Source: Corbicula japonica (lineage: Eukaryota > Mollusca > Bivalvia > Venerida > Cyrenidae). From it: 64,000 nt of DNA. Within the stretch, counting starts at the first letter, position 1, and every line of letters begins with the position of its first letter. This document shows positions 31,843-43,060 of the stretch, one piece after another. The position numbers and the translations under genes were made by a program. Under the pieces are notes generated by a model that did no database searches, was not told the DNA's origin, and saw only the letters and a program-made list of their open reading frames with translations. The stretch is from the NCBI GenBank assembly GCA_038501625.1, contig JAZAYU010000875.1, positions 62,001 to 126,000 on the forward strand, written 5' to 3'.

Positions 31843-32775
31843 CCCCCCCCCCCCCCCCCTCTGGGGGAGACATATTGTTTTTGCCATGTCCGTCTGTCCG
31901 TTGGCCGTCAGTCCGTCTGTCCGTCTGTCACACTTCGTTTCCGCTCAATAACTAGAGTACCGTTTGACCCACAGTATTCAAACTTCACAGGGTGATGGCC
32001 CTTATTGAGTAGAAGAAGCCTATTGATTTTGGGGTCAGTAGGTCAAAGGTCAAGGTAACAGGGGCCCGAAAGAGTGAAAACCGTTTCCGCTCAATAACTC
32101 GAGTACCCTTTGACCTAGAGCATTCAAACTTCATAGGGTGATAGCCCTTATTGAGTAGAAGAATCCTTTTGATTTGGGGGTCAGTAGCTCAAAGGTCAAG
32201 GTCACAGGGGCCTGAAGAGTGAAAACCGTTTCTCAATAACAGGAGTTCTATTTCACCCAGAGCCTTCAATCTTCATACGATGGGTGTCCTTATTGAGTAG
32301 AGGACTCCTATTGATTTTGGGGTCAGTAGGTCAGAGGTCAAGGTTACTGGGGCCCGAAGAGTGAAAACCGTTTCCGCTCAATAACTGGAGTACCGTTTGA
32401 CCCAGAGCATTCAAACGTCATAGGGTGATAGCCCTTATTGAGAAGAAGAACCCTATTGATTTGGGGGTCAGAGGCCAAAGGTCGAGGTCCACTCAATAAC
32501 AGGAGCCTTCAAACTTCATACGATGGATGTCCTTATTTAGTAGAGGACCTATTGATTTTGGGGTCAGTAGGTCAAAGGTCAAGGTCACAGGGGTCCGATG
32601 AGTGAAAATGGTTTCCTCTCACTAACTGGAGTTCTATTTTACCTAGAGCCTTCAAACTTCTTAGGATGGTTGCTGTTATAGACTTAAAGAACCCTGTTGA
32701 TTTTGGGGTATGTAGGCCAGAATTCAACATCACAGGGGCCCGTAGAGTGAATAATTACTGCGTTATATAAATAGG
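31843..32775. repeat. Tandem-unit repeat (about 148 bp units) after a C17 run
   Basis: A run of 17 C (31843-31859) is followed by CTGGGGGAGACATATTG, then by about six units containing GTTTCCGCTCAATAACT, CAAACTTCATAGGGTGATAG, CCCTTATTGAGTAGAAGAA and GGTCAAAGGTCAAGGT. The units progressively shorten and degrade to about 32760, and a closing GGGGGGAGACATG lies at about 32772. Arrays of this kind between GGGGGAGACAT blocks are abundant in bivalve genomes. Confidence 0.75.
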
Positions 32776-33292
32776 GCGCAGGGGGGAGACATGTTTTGTG
32801 TTTTTTTTTATGGTTTTTTTTTGCTGTATTTAAAAGTAGGTAAAGTGTAGATAAATCAGTGTTGCAATGAGCATTTAGGGTAACACTGTAGCAATTTAAA
32901 CACCTTGAATATTTGTGAAAAGAAAATGAACAAGAAATCTAATCCATGTTTCCAATTCTAGACTATGTCGGGATGGGTATTGAATTATCCCGATACGTTA
33001 CCAATGGTTCTTAAGGTAATTATTCTTTATGGACTTATCATTTTATGGAAATATTTATGTTAGAGCTATTTATAACAAACAACAGGCCAATCTGATAAAA
33101 ATAATTTCCTGAAAACAGCAAACTCTGTTAGATCTGAAATCAGGCATTTATTACAGTATAAATTTTTTTACAACTTTATGATCGGAATTGTTATTGCTAA
33201 CGAAATATACTTTATATCAGGAACCCTCCCCCCACAACCCCACCCCCACCACATAAAAAAGAAAAAAATCAAACTATCGTTTTCAAATAAGA
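32776..33292. other. No gene seen
   Basis: AT-rich, with poly-T and C-rich tracts only. Confidence 0.35.
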
Positions 33293-33420
33293 CTTGACAA
33301 ACAATGAAAGTGAGAACCTGAGCGGTTACTGCTTTGAACGCTCAGTGGCAAACTTGGGGTTTAAACCAGGTTCTAGGGTGCACAAATCTCACCTTTGTTT
33401 CTACATGTTCTCATATGAAC
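33293..33420 (-). repeat. SINE-like family B, partial copy
   Basis: Minus orientation: GGTGCACCCTAGAACC-type block, then the B-box-like GGTTTAAACCCC and GAGCGTTCAAAGCAG-type block, as in the copies at 50.3, 51.1 and 54.2 kb. Confidence 0.6.
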
Positions 33421-33512
33421 AAACAAACACAAGAGATGATTATTTTTTATGCAAGTCTTTTATGTTGGTGGCGTATGGTTATTCACTTCACAACTTTAAA
33501 TAGAGCGTGTAA

Positions 33513-35393
33513 CCACAGTGTATAAGCGTACAGTTGCTCGAAACGGAAGTTGTTGATCTGTACGCAGATGATCACATAGTTGCTTACAGAAAACACGCGA
33601 CATCGGCTTTTTATATGTAAAATATATTCAAATTAAACGTGTTTTTGCAGAAATTATTTTTATAATAAGTAAATCGATCGTTGATTAATAGTCTTACTGT
33701 GATCTTGAAGTCTTGAACTAACGGCTAGTTTAGTTACAATCTGTTATCTTTTCACACTTGATCAGTACAAAATGGGGAAAAATAGTGTAGAAAACCTGCA
33801 TTTGTGATCTCATATTTTATAATGTATATATTGAAAAGGTATATATTTGACTTCTCGTGAAAGAAAAATCATTTCCAACTCTCATAAAATGCGTTGAACG
33901 GTGCTTGAAAGAATAAGCACCGAGAAAATGGTCTTTCTGCGTAGCAACCGAACGTTACAAGACTTTACGCAAAGTTGCAGTATTTCAATGTCAGACAGTA
34001 CGAACAGTTGCGATCATACGTGCATCATATACTGATCGACTGAAAAGCATCAATGAATCAAGAACTTGTTAAAGGAATAAATCTAAGAATTCAATCAAAT
34101 CTTATGTATTATTTATAAAAAAGACCTTATATGATCACATTTTAGAACTTACAAGCAAGTTTTGAGCTATGAATTGATAGGTTTTTTACTCTGATCTACT
34201 GTTAAACCTTATGAATGAATTGGTACACTTGGCTGTATTTTTTTAGTGTGGCGATTCCTGATATGCATATATTACTTCTTTTGCAAATAAGACACCGATA
34301 ATTGCTAGAAATCCTAAATCCCCTGATTGTGACATTAAATAAAACCTAGTATAAACCTGATGAAATCCCTGCCGGTGTTGGCAAAAACATATATTAAGCA
34401 CAAATATTATCCAATATCATAAAGACTTTAACAATCTGGTCTTTGACAGGAAAATTCCATTAAGTGGTTTCAGATTTTGAAATCCACTACTTCGCGACTG
34501 AGTTAAGTTAGTCTACAATTACGTCTGCAACTACTAAGAATTTCATGTTTAAGGTCGTTAAAATGTCTAGTTGGATTTCATTTTGGCCGACTTTTATTGG
34601 TAGATTTCATGGATTACGTTAATCTGATTGGAGCATTCTATGAAATCTTTAGAAACTATGGTTGAAGTACTAACGCGTATTTGTCCAGCTTTATTATGGC
34701 TTCCACTGTTCGCACTTCAGAGAAGAAATGAAAACATTACTGCGGGCCTCTACATTTCTTACACCGTCTGGTTCTCGTGCAAGAATTATTAAGGTTAACT
34801 GAAGCGAAAATGATTACATGTCGATGTAATCGGAAAGCATTAACTGGAACCATAAATTGTTAATGATCTGTTTGACAACTATGCGTACAGATGTTAGGCA
34901 TCTGTTAACAACTAACGATCGCGTACAGTTGCAACTATGCGTACAGTTTTATCATATACAGTGACATAAAGAAATTATCATTTTCTCGTAGCTTAGTTGT
35001 TCAAATTCAGGTCAACGAAGTACACAAGTTGAATAAATGAATTTTCTACCATACCAACACAAATATGGTCCAAAATCTATTTACACAAAGAAATTTGAAC
35101 CCAAAACGTCTCTTTTTGTTCAATGTTGTGCTCATATTTTCACTGATCGAGTTGGTAACGATGATGGATTATAACAATACCAACCCTTCCTTTAAGTCAA
35201 TATGATCACAGCAGGACTAACAATTAACGTTGTACTTACCACAGAAATATTTTTTTCCAAATGCACATTAAGTTTGGTTTTATTTACCAATAAATAATTC
35301 GATGTCGCAGGTTTTTCTGTAAGCAACTATGTGATCATCGACGTACAGATCAGCAACTTCCGTTTTTAGCATCTGTACGCTTATACACTGTGG
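33513..35393. mobile_element. Nonautonomous DNA element with about 95 bp inverted repeats
   Basis: The left arm CCACAGTGTATAAGCGTACA... (33513-33607) is matched by the complement of 35305-35393 with about 90 per cent identity, including ATGATCACATAGTTGCTTAC. Flanks are TAA on both sides (33510-33512 and 35394-35396). A TAA duplication is typical of PIF/Harbinger, but three bases also fits other groups. The interior has repeated GCGTACAG motifs (34880-34950) and no long frame. Confidence 0.75.
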
Positions 35394-35559
35394 TAACATC
35401 AAGGATCATGTACAGCGGATAATTTGTGACATGTGTATCGGGTACAAATTAAAAATAAATTGTGGAAAGCTTTATCGCCTATACATCCGTTAAGTCCAAG
35501 ATACATAACGAAAGCATTTCCGCCATTTTGACTACAGGTAGTTGTTGAGTTTTAAGGGT

Positions 35560-36099
35560 TTACCACATCCCTCCCAAGCATGTTATCAAATCTCAATAAT
35601 GGCAAAATGCCGATCAATAAAACTTTGCACAAATTAATGTTGCTAATGTATCTTTATTTTGCATACAGTAAGACACGTTAGAAAAGTAAAGAAAAAGTTA
35701 GACCTAAAAATTCCTTAAAATTCTATTTACATAAATTCACAAAAAATAAGCAATACAAAACATAATTTAAAATTCCCACGTGAGTGTAATGATACTGACA
35801 AGAAAATGTTGTGTACTTTGTAAAGAACTTTCAACTACTAAAACAGAAATCAGTAATTGTCATCCGTTTACGCGACCAGGAAATTGAAGGTCAAACACAC
35901 TTTTACTAATATCTCGTAAAGTTTACATATGTAAGTCACGAGGGCACAATAAATTGTTGTCAGTATCATATTACTTATGTGGGCATTTCAAATGATGTTT
36001 TTTGTGTTGTTTAGTTTTTGTGAATTTATGTAATTGCCGTCATTGAGATTTTGATAATTTTCTTTTTATCGATGAACGTGCTTGGGAGGAGTGTAGTAA
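35560..36099. mobile_element. MITE with long imperfect inverted repeats
   Basis: The left arm (TTACCACATCCCTCCCAAGC, then ATCAAATCTCAATAATGGCA and ATAAATTCACAAAAAATAAG) is matched in inverted order by the right arm ending GCTTGGGAGGAGTGTAGTAA. Total is 540 bp with no coding capacity. The target duplication is unclear. Confidence 0.7.
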
Positions 36100-36227
36100 G
36101 CGATTAATGTCCAAATTTTCCTCTAAAGTAAAAAAAAACTACATTTTTTTCAATAATTTCAATGCGTTTCATGTATTTCGTTATTTGTGTAAGAAAACGG
36201 TTCGAAACATTTCTCAAATGATAATGC

Positions 36228-36365
36228 CTCTACCTGGTAGCGACCCGCACCGTCACGGCGCTACAATTCCGACAACACAACCAACTGAGCTAGCCGGGAC
36301 AACCCCGAAAAAAGGTTGACCGGGTAGCCCTGATATACGTTATCATCACTCCACGACATCGAAGA
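36228..36365 (-). repeat. tRNA-derived SINE, copy A2
   Basis: Minus strand: CCCGGCTAGCTCAGTTGG (A box at 36281-36295) and GGGTCGCTACC (degenerate B box at 36236-36246). The block GGTAGCCCTGATATACGTTA upstream of the tRNA part is shared with copy A1. Confidence 0.65.
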
Positions 36366-36981
36366 TATTTTTCAATTTGATGATCTTTCGTTATCAATGG
36401 CGCAACATTATTAATACTTTTACAGCTTCTCAAATGAAGTCGCCGCCTTTTTTTTATTAGGTATACATGGTCGTCAACCTGTTATGCTTGTCATTTAAAA
36501 AAAGGTGAATGTATGAATCGTTGAAAGAGATTTACCATAGTTTTGTATTTTAAAAAAGTAGCTTTTCCAAAGCAAAAACGCTTGACGGAAACCTGGTTTA
36601 TCATGTAGTCGTTAAACCATTCTACGATTAGTTTTATCGTTCTAAATGCAGTATGTGCATGAAGTCAAAGATTAAACGAAAGCTGTATTCGTGATGGGTC
36701 AAACAAAGTCTGTATTAAAACCGAGAGATCTTCGACTTCCAACATAATGGTATACATAGCTGATGTCCAGTAGTCGATGGTTCTTGTCCGTGGAATGGCA
36801 TAAAATACTACAAGATTCTGCGATGACTTCAATGATGAAGTAAATATAATGATTGATATTAAATAATGCAATTTATTCGCTGGATCGAGAAATATGGCTG
36901 CATTACTAGCTGTAAGCCGAGATGCAATCATTAGAAAAAAATAAATAATTTGTTGAACATTGTCTTCGATTACATTTGTAT
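36366..36981. other. Noncoding, 3' flank of the Yellow-like gene
   Basis: No gene. A minus-strand AATAAA at 36877-36872 lies about 105 bp past the stop of the Yellow-like gene and is the likely poly(A) signal. Confidence 0.5.
36872..36877 (-). terminator. Poly(A) signal of the Yellow-like gene
   Basis: AATAAA on the minus strand, about 105 bp downstream of the stop codon. Confidence 0.5.
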
Positions 36982-38193
36982 TTATCCCACTACCCCAGGT
37001 ATGTTCATGTTCCGTGTTCGTTCCATGGCCCTATACAGATATCCATTTTCTCCGACGTCTACTTTCCATATGTAAATGTTACTCTCATTTCCATAGAAAT
37101 TCATCTGATGTTTTGCAAACCCCTGCAATTTATTAGCAACAAACCACAAATCAGTTCCATTAAACGCGAACGTATCCACCCAATTAACTGATTTGTTGTC
37201 TCTGACCAGAATGTTCTCAGTTGCAATCGCAACAGAACCGTTCTTCAAAACGTCACTTCTGAGAACCGCACGTTGCTCGAATCCAGCGTAAAATAAAGAC
37301 CTTTCTCCGCAAACCATTCCGTCAGATCCCCCAGTTTTGTTACCCACAAAAATGAAACTATGTGCAAAGTCAGAATGTCTATTGTGCAATACTCGGGTAG
37401 ACACAGCGTATAGTTCATGAGCCGTTAACGCAGTGTAATAGAGGTGACTGAAGTCAGCGGAAATGGCTATACCGTTAATAGGTTCAGACAACAAGTCATC
37501 TTGAAGACCAGGAATAAGAGGCTGTGCCAACATGGATTTATCCTGGAAAAAGTAGGAGTCATTTCTGAGAAAGTCATACACGACTAGTTTGGCATCAAAC
37601 GTGTCCGTGATGTACGCGTACCGGGCCTCACCATCTTCGTATTCCAACACAATGTCATTCAAGAAGTTTGACGTTGATGAAACAACGTTGTTTGGAAAAT
37701 GGTAAGTTCTTATCAGCGAGCTTGTTCTTATGTCCAGAATAACAAGTTTAGGTGCACATAGATTTTCTGGTGATGATGGTGGTGATACGATGTTTACTCT
37801 CCCAGTGTCGATTATCCACATAAATCCGGAATTTGGATCAATTTCCATGCTTTGAACATACTGTAGGGCAGTGCAGTCACCTTTCACGTTCATTTCCCAG
37901 CTGGGAAATGGTCTAAGCAACGGTGATCCGAAGTTCTGAGGAACAAGAACATTCAACGTTGATGGGATGCCCTTACGCCATCTTGGAACGGTGACGTAAA
38001 CGTCATTCTTATATACCTTTATCCCAGTTATCATGTTGTTCTCAACGATATAGTCGCCATTGGCAATAGCGTTTTGTCTGTTACTGTTACTTGGCCATTC
38101 ATAGTCCACTTTAACTAACTGATAAATAATGTTATTTGTTTGTTCTCCGTAAACGTTTAATACTAATAACGCAAATACCGAAAGCGCAAGCAT
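36982..38193 (-). CDS. Secreted Yellow/major royal jelly protein-family protein, intronless
   Basis: A complete 403-residue frame from ATG at 38193 to TAA at 36982-36984. Residues 1-16 (MLALSVFALLVLNVYG) form a signal peptide. The rest matches the Yellow/MRJP beta-propeller layout: VDYEWPS near residue 30, VYVTVPRWRKGIPSTLN at about 65-82, the MEIDPNSGFMWIIDTGR block at about 116-133, KLVILDIRTSSLIRTYHFP, FLNDIVLEYED, AYITDTFDAKLVVYDF, FSHLYYTALTAHELYAV, GGSDGMVCGERSLFYAG and LWFVANKLQGF near the end. Several Asn-X-Ser/Thr sites (NDS, NKT, NGS, NKS, NGT) fit a secreted glycoprotein. Length is typical for the family. Its role is uncertain: insect relatives act in pigmentation or bind amines, and mollusc members are not characterised as far as I know. 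The gene has no intron and sits between transposons, so a retrocopy or laterally acquired origin is possible; the frame is intact. Confidence 0.9.
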   Translation of the reverse strand: MLALSVFALLVLNVYGEQTNNIIYQLVKVDYEWPSNSNRQNAIANGDYIVENNMITGIKVYKNDVYVTVPRWRKGIPSTLNVLVPQNFGSPLLRPFPSWEMNVKGDCTALQYVQSMEIDPNSGFMWIIDTGRVNIVSPPSSPENLCAPKLVILDIRTSSLIRTYHFPNNVVSSTSNFLNDIVLEYEDGEARYAYITDTFDAKLVVYDFLRNDSYFFQDKSMLAQPLIPGLQDDLLSEPINGIAISADFSHLYYTALTAHELYAVSTRVLHNRHSDFAHSFIFVGNKTGGSDGMVCGERSLFYAGFEQRAVLRSDVLKNGSVAIATENILVRDNKSVNWVDTFAFNGTDLWFVANKLQGFAKHQMNFYGNESNIYIWKVDVGENGYLYRAMERTRNMNIPGVVG

Positions 38194-39452
38194 TTCAATC
38201 TCTTGTAGTATTTAACTACTTAACAAACTGGTATACGTTCAAGATGTGACTGAATTGTTAGTCCATGTTAGTCGTATGATTTTATCTAAAATAAACACGA
38301 CAACGCCGAAATGTGCATTTCTGCTGATTTTAAATTTGAACTTATCTCGAGCTAATTGAACTTATCTCGAGCTAATCAGTGACAATATTTCTTCAAACAG
38401 AAAGTAGACCATATGAAAAAATTGTTGGGACAATCATAAAACTGTCAGCATATTGTGATCATTGAAAATGTTAGTTGTGGCAGTGTACTGTAAAATCTAT
38501 TTATTACGTTATTAGCAGTAATCTTTCTATAACGAGTATACATGAACTGGGTTACTAAGGTATTTACAAGCTGATTAATAGATAAAGGATCTCCTCAAAA
38601 GTAAATGAATTTAAATTGCAAAACAAATGTTTACACCTTTGAAATGTTGTACGGGATGTATCGTTTAAAATACTATATAATTATAGTATTTGTTCTATTA
38701 ATTTTATTACGTTTAAGTGAAGTATATGTAGCCCAGTAGACTTTAGTTTTCAACTCAAAGGTAGAATTACAATTAAATACCGGGTAGTGGTACAAAAATG
38801 AAGATTCGCTTACAGTTGTAATGGTAAAAAGTTTTAGTTTAATTCTTTAAATGACACTAATATTGCTCTATACTTTAAAAACACGTTGGCAATTACATTT
38901 AAGAAGTAAGAATAATCTCTTAATGAATTAGTTAATTGTGGTGTCTCCATGCTCTCTTTTCCTATCTACATTTTGGCTGCGTGGAGAGGCTGTGTTTTCT
39001 GGCAATTTCGGATATGGACATTTCACTTTTAAAGTCTGTGCGAGACTGTCAAAAACAAAAAAAAACAGTATACTTCTAACATATATATTATTATTGAAGC
39101 GTCTTTTATTACAAATCTTTCTTATGATAATCCTATATTTCTGACTTGTCAAAACTTGTTCGAACCGCCTTTTTTCTTACTGGATAATATTTATGTTAGA
39201 CTTGGCTACTCTTTTTGTAAACAAGTTAAAGGCATTACCATGTGAACTCCCTGCTATGAAAGAGACTTTATGTTATTTCTTTATATAGAAAATCAAGATG
39301 GCATTATTTGAGCTTTTAACAACATCTCTGAATTCTCTTGACGATGTGTTTACTACAGATACCAACATTCCATCTCAGGTCAACAAAATCACAATATTCT
39401 CCAGTTAAATTAGGCAAACATTTCAAAAAAAGCAAGTAAACTTTTTTAACCT
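38194..39452. other. Upstream region of the Yellow-like gene
   Basis: No gene. A 20 bp perfect tandem duplication (TTGAACTTATCTCGAGCTAA, 38336-38355 and 38356-38375) lies about 145 bp upstream of the ATG and could hold duplicated factor sites. A SINE-like family B tail is at 38940-39030 (GGCTGCGTGGAGAGGCTGTG). Confidence 0.45.
38336..38375. repeat. Tandem 20 bp duplication upstream of the Yellow-like gene
   Basis: Two exact adjacent copies of TTGAACTTATCTCGAGCTAA, each with the palindrome CTCGAG. Confidence 0.75.
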
Positions 39453-41492
39453 CACTGTATGGGACCGGACACCGGATATACCCGTTTTTTGAGTCAAAAC
39501 AGTTTTTAAAAGTTACCAGAGGTAAGAAAAATTCGATTTCTCAGCTCATATGACACTAATCTGACCTGGGATTGATTTTATGTTTCTCTTACTAAAGGCT
39601 AGATATCATATAAGAACAAGTATCAACCCCAAGAACAAGATTTGTTAAAATATCTGTAAAAAATCATCGTTGCTCACTGGAGAAATTGATGCCTAAGTAC
39701 CAAAAATCTAGTTTCATTATTAGTTTCGTTCAAAAATAAAAATCTTAATCGGCAGTTTTCTTATACCCCTTCTCATGTACTCACATCCCAACTTTTAGCA
39801 AGATAGACAAAATATTGACTTCTACAGAGACAAAAAATGCACGCGCCTAGTGTACTGGGTATACAAAACCTATGCTCAATAATGTCCGGGGTATAATGAG
39901 CAACTGTACTGAGTATACATTATAAAAAATGAGCAATTGTATTAATAAAATGTTATTATTACCTTCATTTTCATTATAGCCATCATCATTGTCGTGGCCA
40001 TAATCATCAACATTATTATATTATCATTTTGATTTTCAGAAAGACATGGAACATGCGGAAAGCGATGTGTCAATGATGGAGTAAGTATTTTGTTTGTTAC
40101 GAATGTATAATGTAGGTAGACATACATGCAAGAATAAATAATTCCTTTTCAGTAAAGGTGGAAAATAAGCAAAATTTATACTTACCTTTATGCAGTAAGG
40201 CTTATAATTTGATATTATTAAGTTATACACAAGTCGTTTGCCACGTGGTTACACAATGAACACAAACGCTTATTTCCCAAGATGTTGATATTAAGGATAA
40301 ATATGTTAATTTTAATAGTATATTCTTAACAAAAATATAAAACCTAAATGTTTTTCATATGGCTTATAAACATGCATTTATAAATCATGATATTTGAATT
40401 TGATGATTATCGATTACCAATCTCACTAAAGTCAGATCTAACAAAATGATAGATCTGATGACGGCCCGCAGACACCGTACATAACTAATAGCGGTTTTCC
40501 GAATTACTATTTTTAGAAACTGTCAACAAAGGAATCATGATTTATTACGCTCTCAAAATGATCTGAAGATGCCATTACATTAGAAATGAATGCATTACGA
40601 CTTAAACACATATATCTCCAGTAAATTATGTCTTACGAAAGCTGTCGACACTTCCCATGGTTCAAAATATTATTTCTACTTTCACTTTTGCGATTTTGTA
40701 GGCGACAATCTGATTGGTTCAAAGCGTTAGTGATAAAAACACGTTTTAGTTACTCGTCGTCAGATCCTGATAGCGTAGCGTTTTCCAGGAAATGTTTTAA
40801 TCAGATTGATCGATTACTAGAATCAAGTTTACTTATCATATTTTACGTACTGAGTAGAGAAACGTTTGGGTTTGTTTTTTTTTTCGAAAGTAAGATCTTA
40901 ATCACTTACTTTGCGTCATATCAAAGACTTAAATTTAATCATGATTAAATTATTATAATAATTTTAATGATATTAAGTCAAAAAGTATCAGAAACCGTTG
41001 ATTTATGTCGTGAGTTTTTTAGTTATACTAAGTACAGTAAGCTTCAAAGTACTCAGTATACCCAGTACACTAAAATAGTATACCCAGTACACTAGGCGCG
41101 TGCATTTTTTGTCGCTGTAGAAATCAATTTTAGGTCGATCTTTCCAAAAATTTGAATGTGAGTACATGAGGAGGAGCATAAGAAAACTGCCGCTTCAGAA
41201 TTTTTATTTTTGGAAGAAACTAATAATGAAACTAGATTTTCGGTACCTGGGAATCAATTTCTCCCGTGAGCAATGGTGAACTTTTATAGATAGTTGAACA
41301 AATCCTGATTATGTGGTTGATGTTTGTACATTTATGATATCTGGCCTTTATTAAGAGAAACACAAAATCAAACTCAGGTCAGATTAGTGTCATATGAGCT
41401 GAGAAATCGAATTTTTCTTACCCCTGGTAAATTTTAAAACTTTGTTTTGACTCAAAAACTCGGTTTTATCCGGTGTCCGGTCCCATACCGTG
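39453..41492. mobile_element. DNA element with about 410 bp terminal inverted repeats, 6 bp target duplication
   Basis: The left arm 39453-39864 begins CACTGTATGGGACCGGACAC; the right arm 41079-41492, complemented, begins CACGGTATGGGACCGGACAC. They match through blocks such as CATATGACACTAATCTGACC, CTAGTTTCATTATTAGTTTC and GCACGCGCCTAGTGTACTGG at roughly 80-85 per cent. TAACCT flanks both ends (39447-39452, 41493-41498). The 1.2 kb interior has no transposase; the 106-residue frame at 40628-40948 has no recognised domain. Very long arms with 6 bp duplications are known from Polintons, but the terminal bases do not fit the usual AG start, so the class is open. Confidence 0.8.
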
Positions 41493-42399
41493 TAACCTAA
41501 ATGGAAATGATTTTGTAACGACTGAAATATATGATAAAAAGATTATTTTGATTTTAATATTATTAATTTTCCATTTTTAGATGGTAATGTCCCATGTACG
41601 ATGATTTTCTCACTTACTAGACAGAAAAATCTCTATTTTTAGCCGTGTGAGATTTCCTTATCTCGCATGGCCTTATCTAACACTCCGCGTGCTCGCGTAC
41701 TTTCGTATTATTGCGCACCATATTCATTATTGATTTAGACTACGTCATGATGCTTATTTCTACGTCATCTAAATTTGTAGTGACGTAATTAAACGAATAT
41801 TTACTTTTTCAAATAGAGCGATCTGTTGATTTTGTTTTGTCAGGATTTTGTTCAAAAATCATGTGGAAAGGATACACTCGGAGGTTGCTAAATTCTTAAC
41901 GCTGGAACTTGGAAGTGTTTATCGTGGTATGAGTCTGAAATTGCTACTTTTTAGAGTGTTTCATTCTTATACCGCTGTTGCGAGCTTCGTTAAACATCAG
42001 GACCTATGAAGAAAGTGAATGGAAAATAAAATAGGAAACATACTGCTGTTTAATCGGGATATTTCAACTGGTATGTACGATTCAATTTTTTGATTTTTGA
42101 ACTGTGACGAAATCACGGATCGAAGATCCGTTATCCGTTCTCAACGGATGAACCAGCTGTTTTCATGCATTGAAAAAACGATTCTTTTCCTTTCTTTAAT
42201 TTGTTACGATATTGTTGAAGGCCTACATGTTAGGGGTGCTTACATTTGACAGGACTGTGTACTGGTGGCTGATTAACCGTTCCTACTGGAAGTTACGCGA
42301 AAGAATTAGTTCTCTAAAATTCTTTTTTTTTCTTGTTTTTTTTTTTAATTTTAAAGAATTTTGTTTGAATCTTTAATAAGTAAGTGAGAAAAATAATCA
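41493..42399. other. Noncoding with three CRE-like sites
   Basis: TACGTCAT (41741), TACGTCAT (41761) and TGACGTA (41781) fall within 50 bp. Near 42118 two small inverted motifs (ACGGATCGAAGATCCGT, ATCCGTTCTCAACGGAT) overlap. No gene is adjacent on the right scale to assign them. Confidence 0.35.
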
Positions 42400-42540
42400 A
42401 TCATTGGTATTCGGCGAAGATCGCGGTATCCCAACCCTCGGGCAATGCTTTCCAGACGGAAACTCGGCACAGCCTCGTTTCCGTCTGGAAAGCATTACCC
42501 TCGGGTTGAGATACCTTGATCTTCGCCGAATACCAATGAT
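42400..42540. repeat. Large hairpin with 64 bp arms and 13 bp loop
   Basis: The left arm (ATCATTGGTATTCGGCGAAG ... 42463) pairs with the right arm (42477 ... TTCGCCGAATACCAATGAT) with only about six mismatches. The loop is TCGGCACAGCCTC. GC is well above the surroundings. It could be a foldback element, a miRNA-like or siRNA-like precursor, or a paired snap-back duplication. Confidence 0.85.
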
Positions 42541-42669
42541 AGATTCTCTTTATCTTATGAGGTTAATATTTCCCAGCATTTTCTAGAGCTTGAAATAATG
42601 TTAACTATTTTAAACTTTTGAAATTGGGGTTTCGGTACTACAAATCAAGAAAAAATGTTTTGTTATTAA

Positions 42670-43060
42670 AACATACGAAGCTAAAAGCATTGTCAATCAA
42701 AAAGGCGAGTACTCAATGAGACCAGAGCCACTGGAGTCGAATCAGTAAGAACACAATGACAGGAATAAAAGTAGCTGATCGAGCTTTTGGGTTCCTTTAC
42801 AAGATTTCCATATAAACCTTCATTAACCCCTGCCACCTTCGTGCAAAGAAAAAGGTGGGATATAATATATCATGTTGGTAACATTTCTTTTTTAATTAAC
42901 AGATGTTTTTTATGAATAACGTGGAGTAATGAACATTGCTTTTATTTTCTTTAGTTCATAAATCAAAATATCCAAAAATCAAATTTTTATATTACACCGG
43001 CTGAGAAATACCTTGTTGCAGAAGTGATTTCAAACTGCACCAGTATTTTTTAATTAATCT
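42670..43060 (-). repeat. Degraded copy of the fragment at 50.6-51.0 kb
   Basis: Collinear blocks are shared with 50620-51040 (AAGCATTGTCAATCAAAAAG-type start, CACTGGAGTCGAATCAGTAA, ACCCCTGCCACCTTCGTGCA, ATATCATGTTGGTAAC). This copy has lost the open frame. Confidence 0.65.

Noticed and set aside
31843..31859. C17 run as an assembly gap
   Set aside because: Such runs commonly lie beside this repeat family; nothing shows a misjoin, though length may be inexact.
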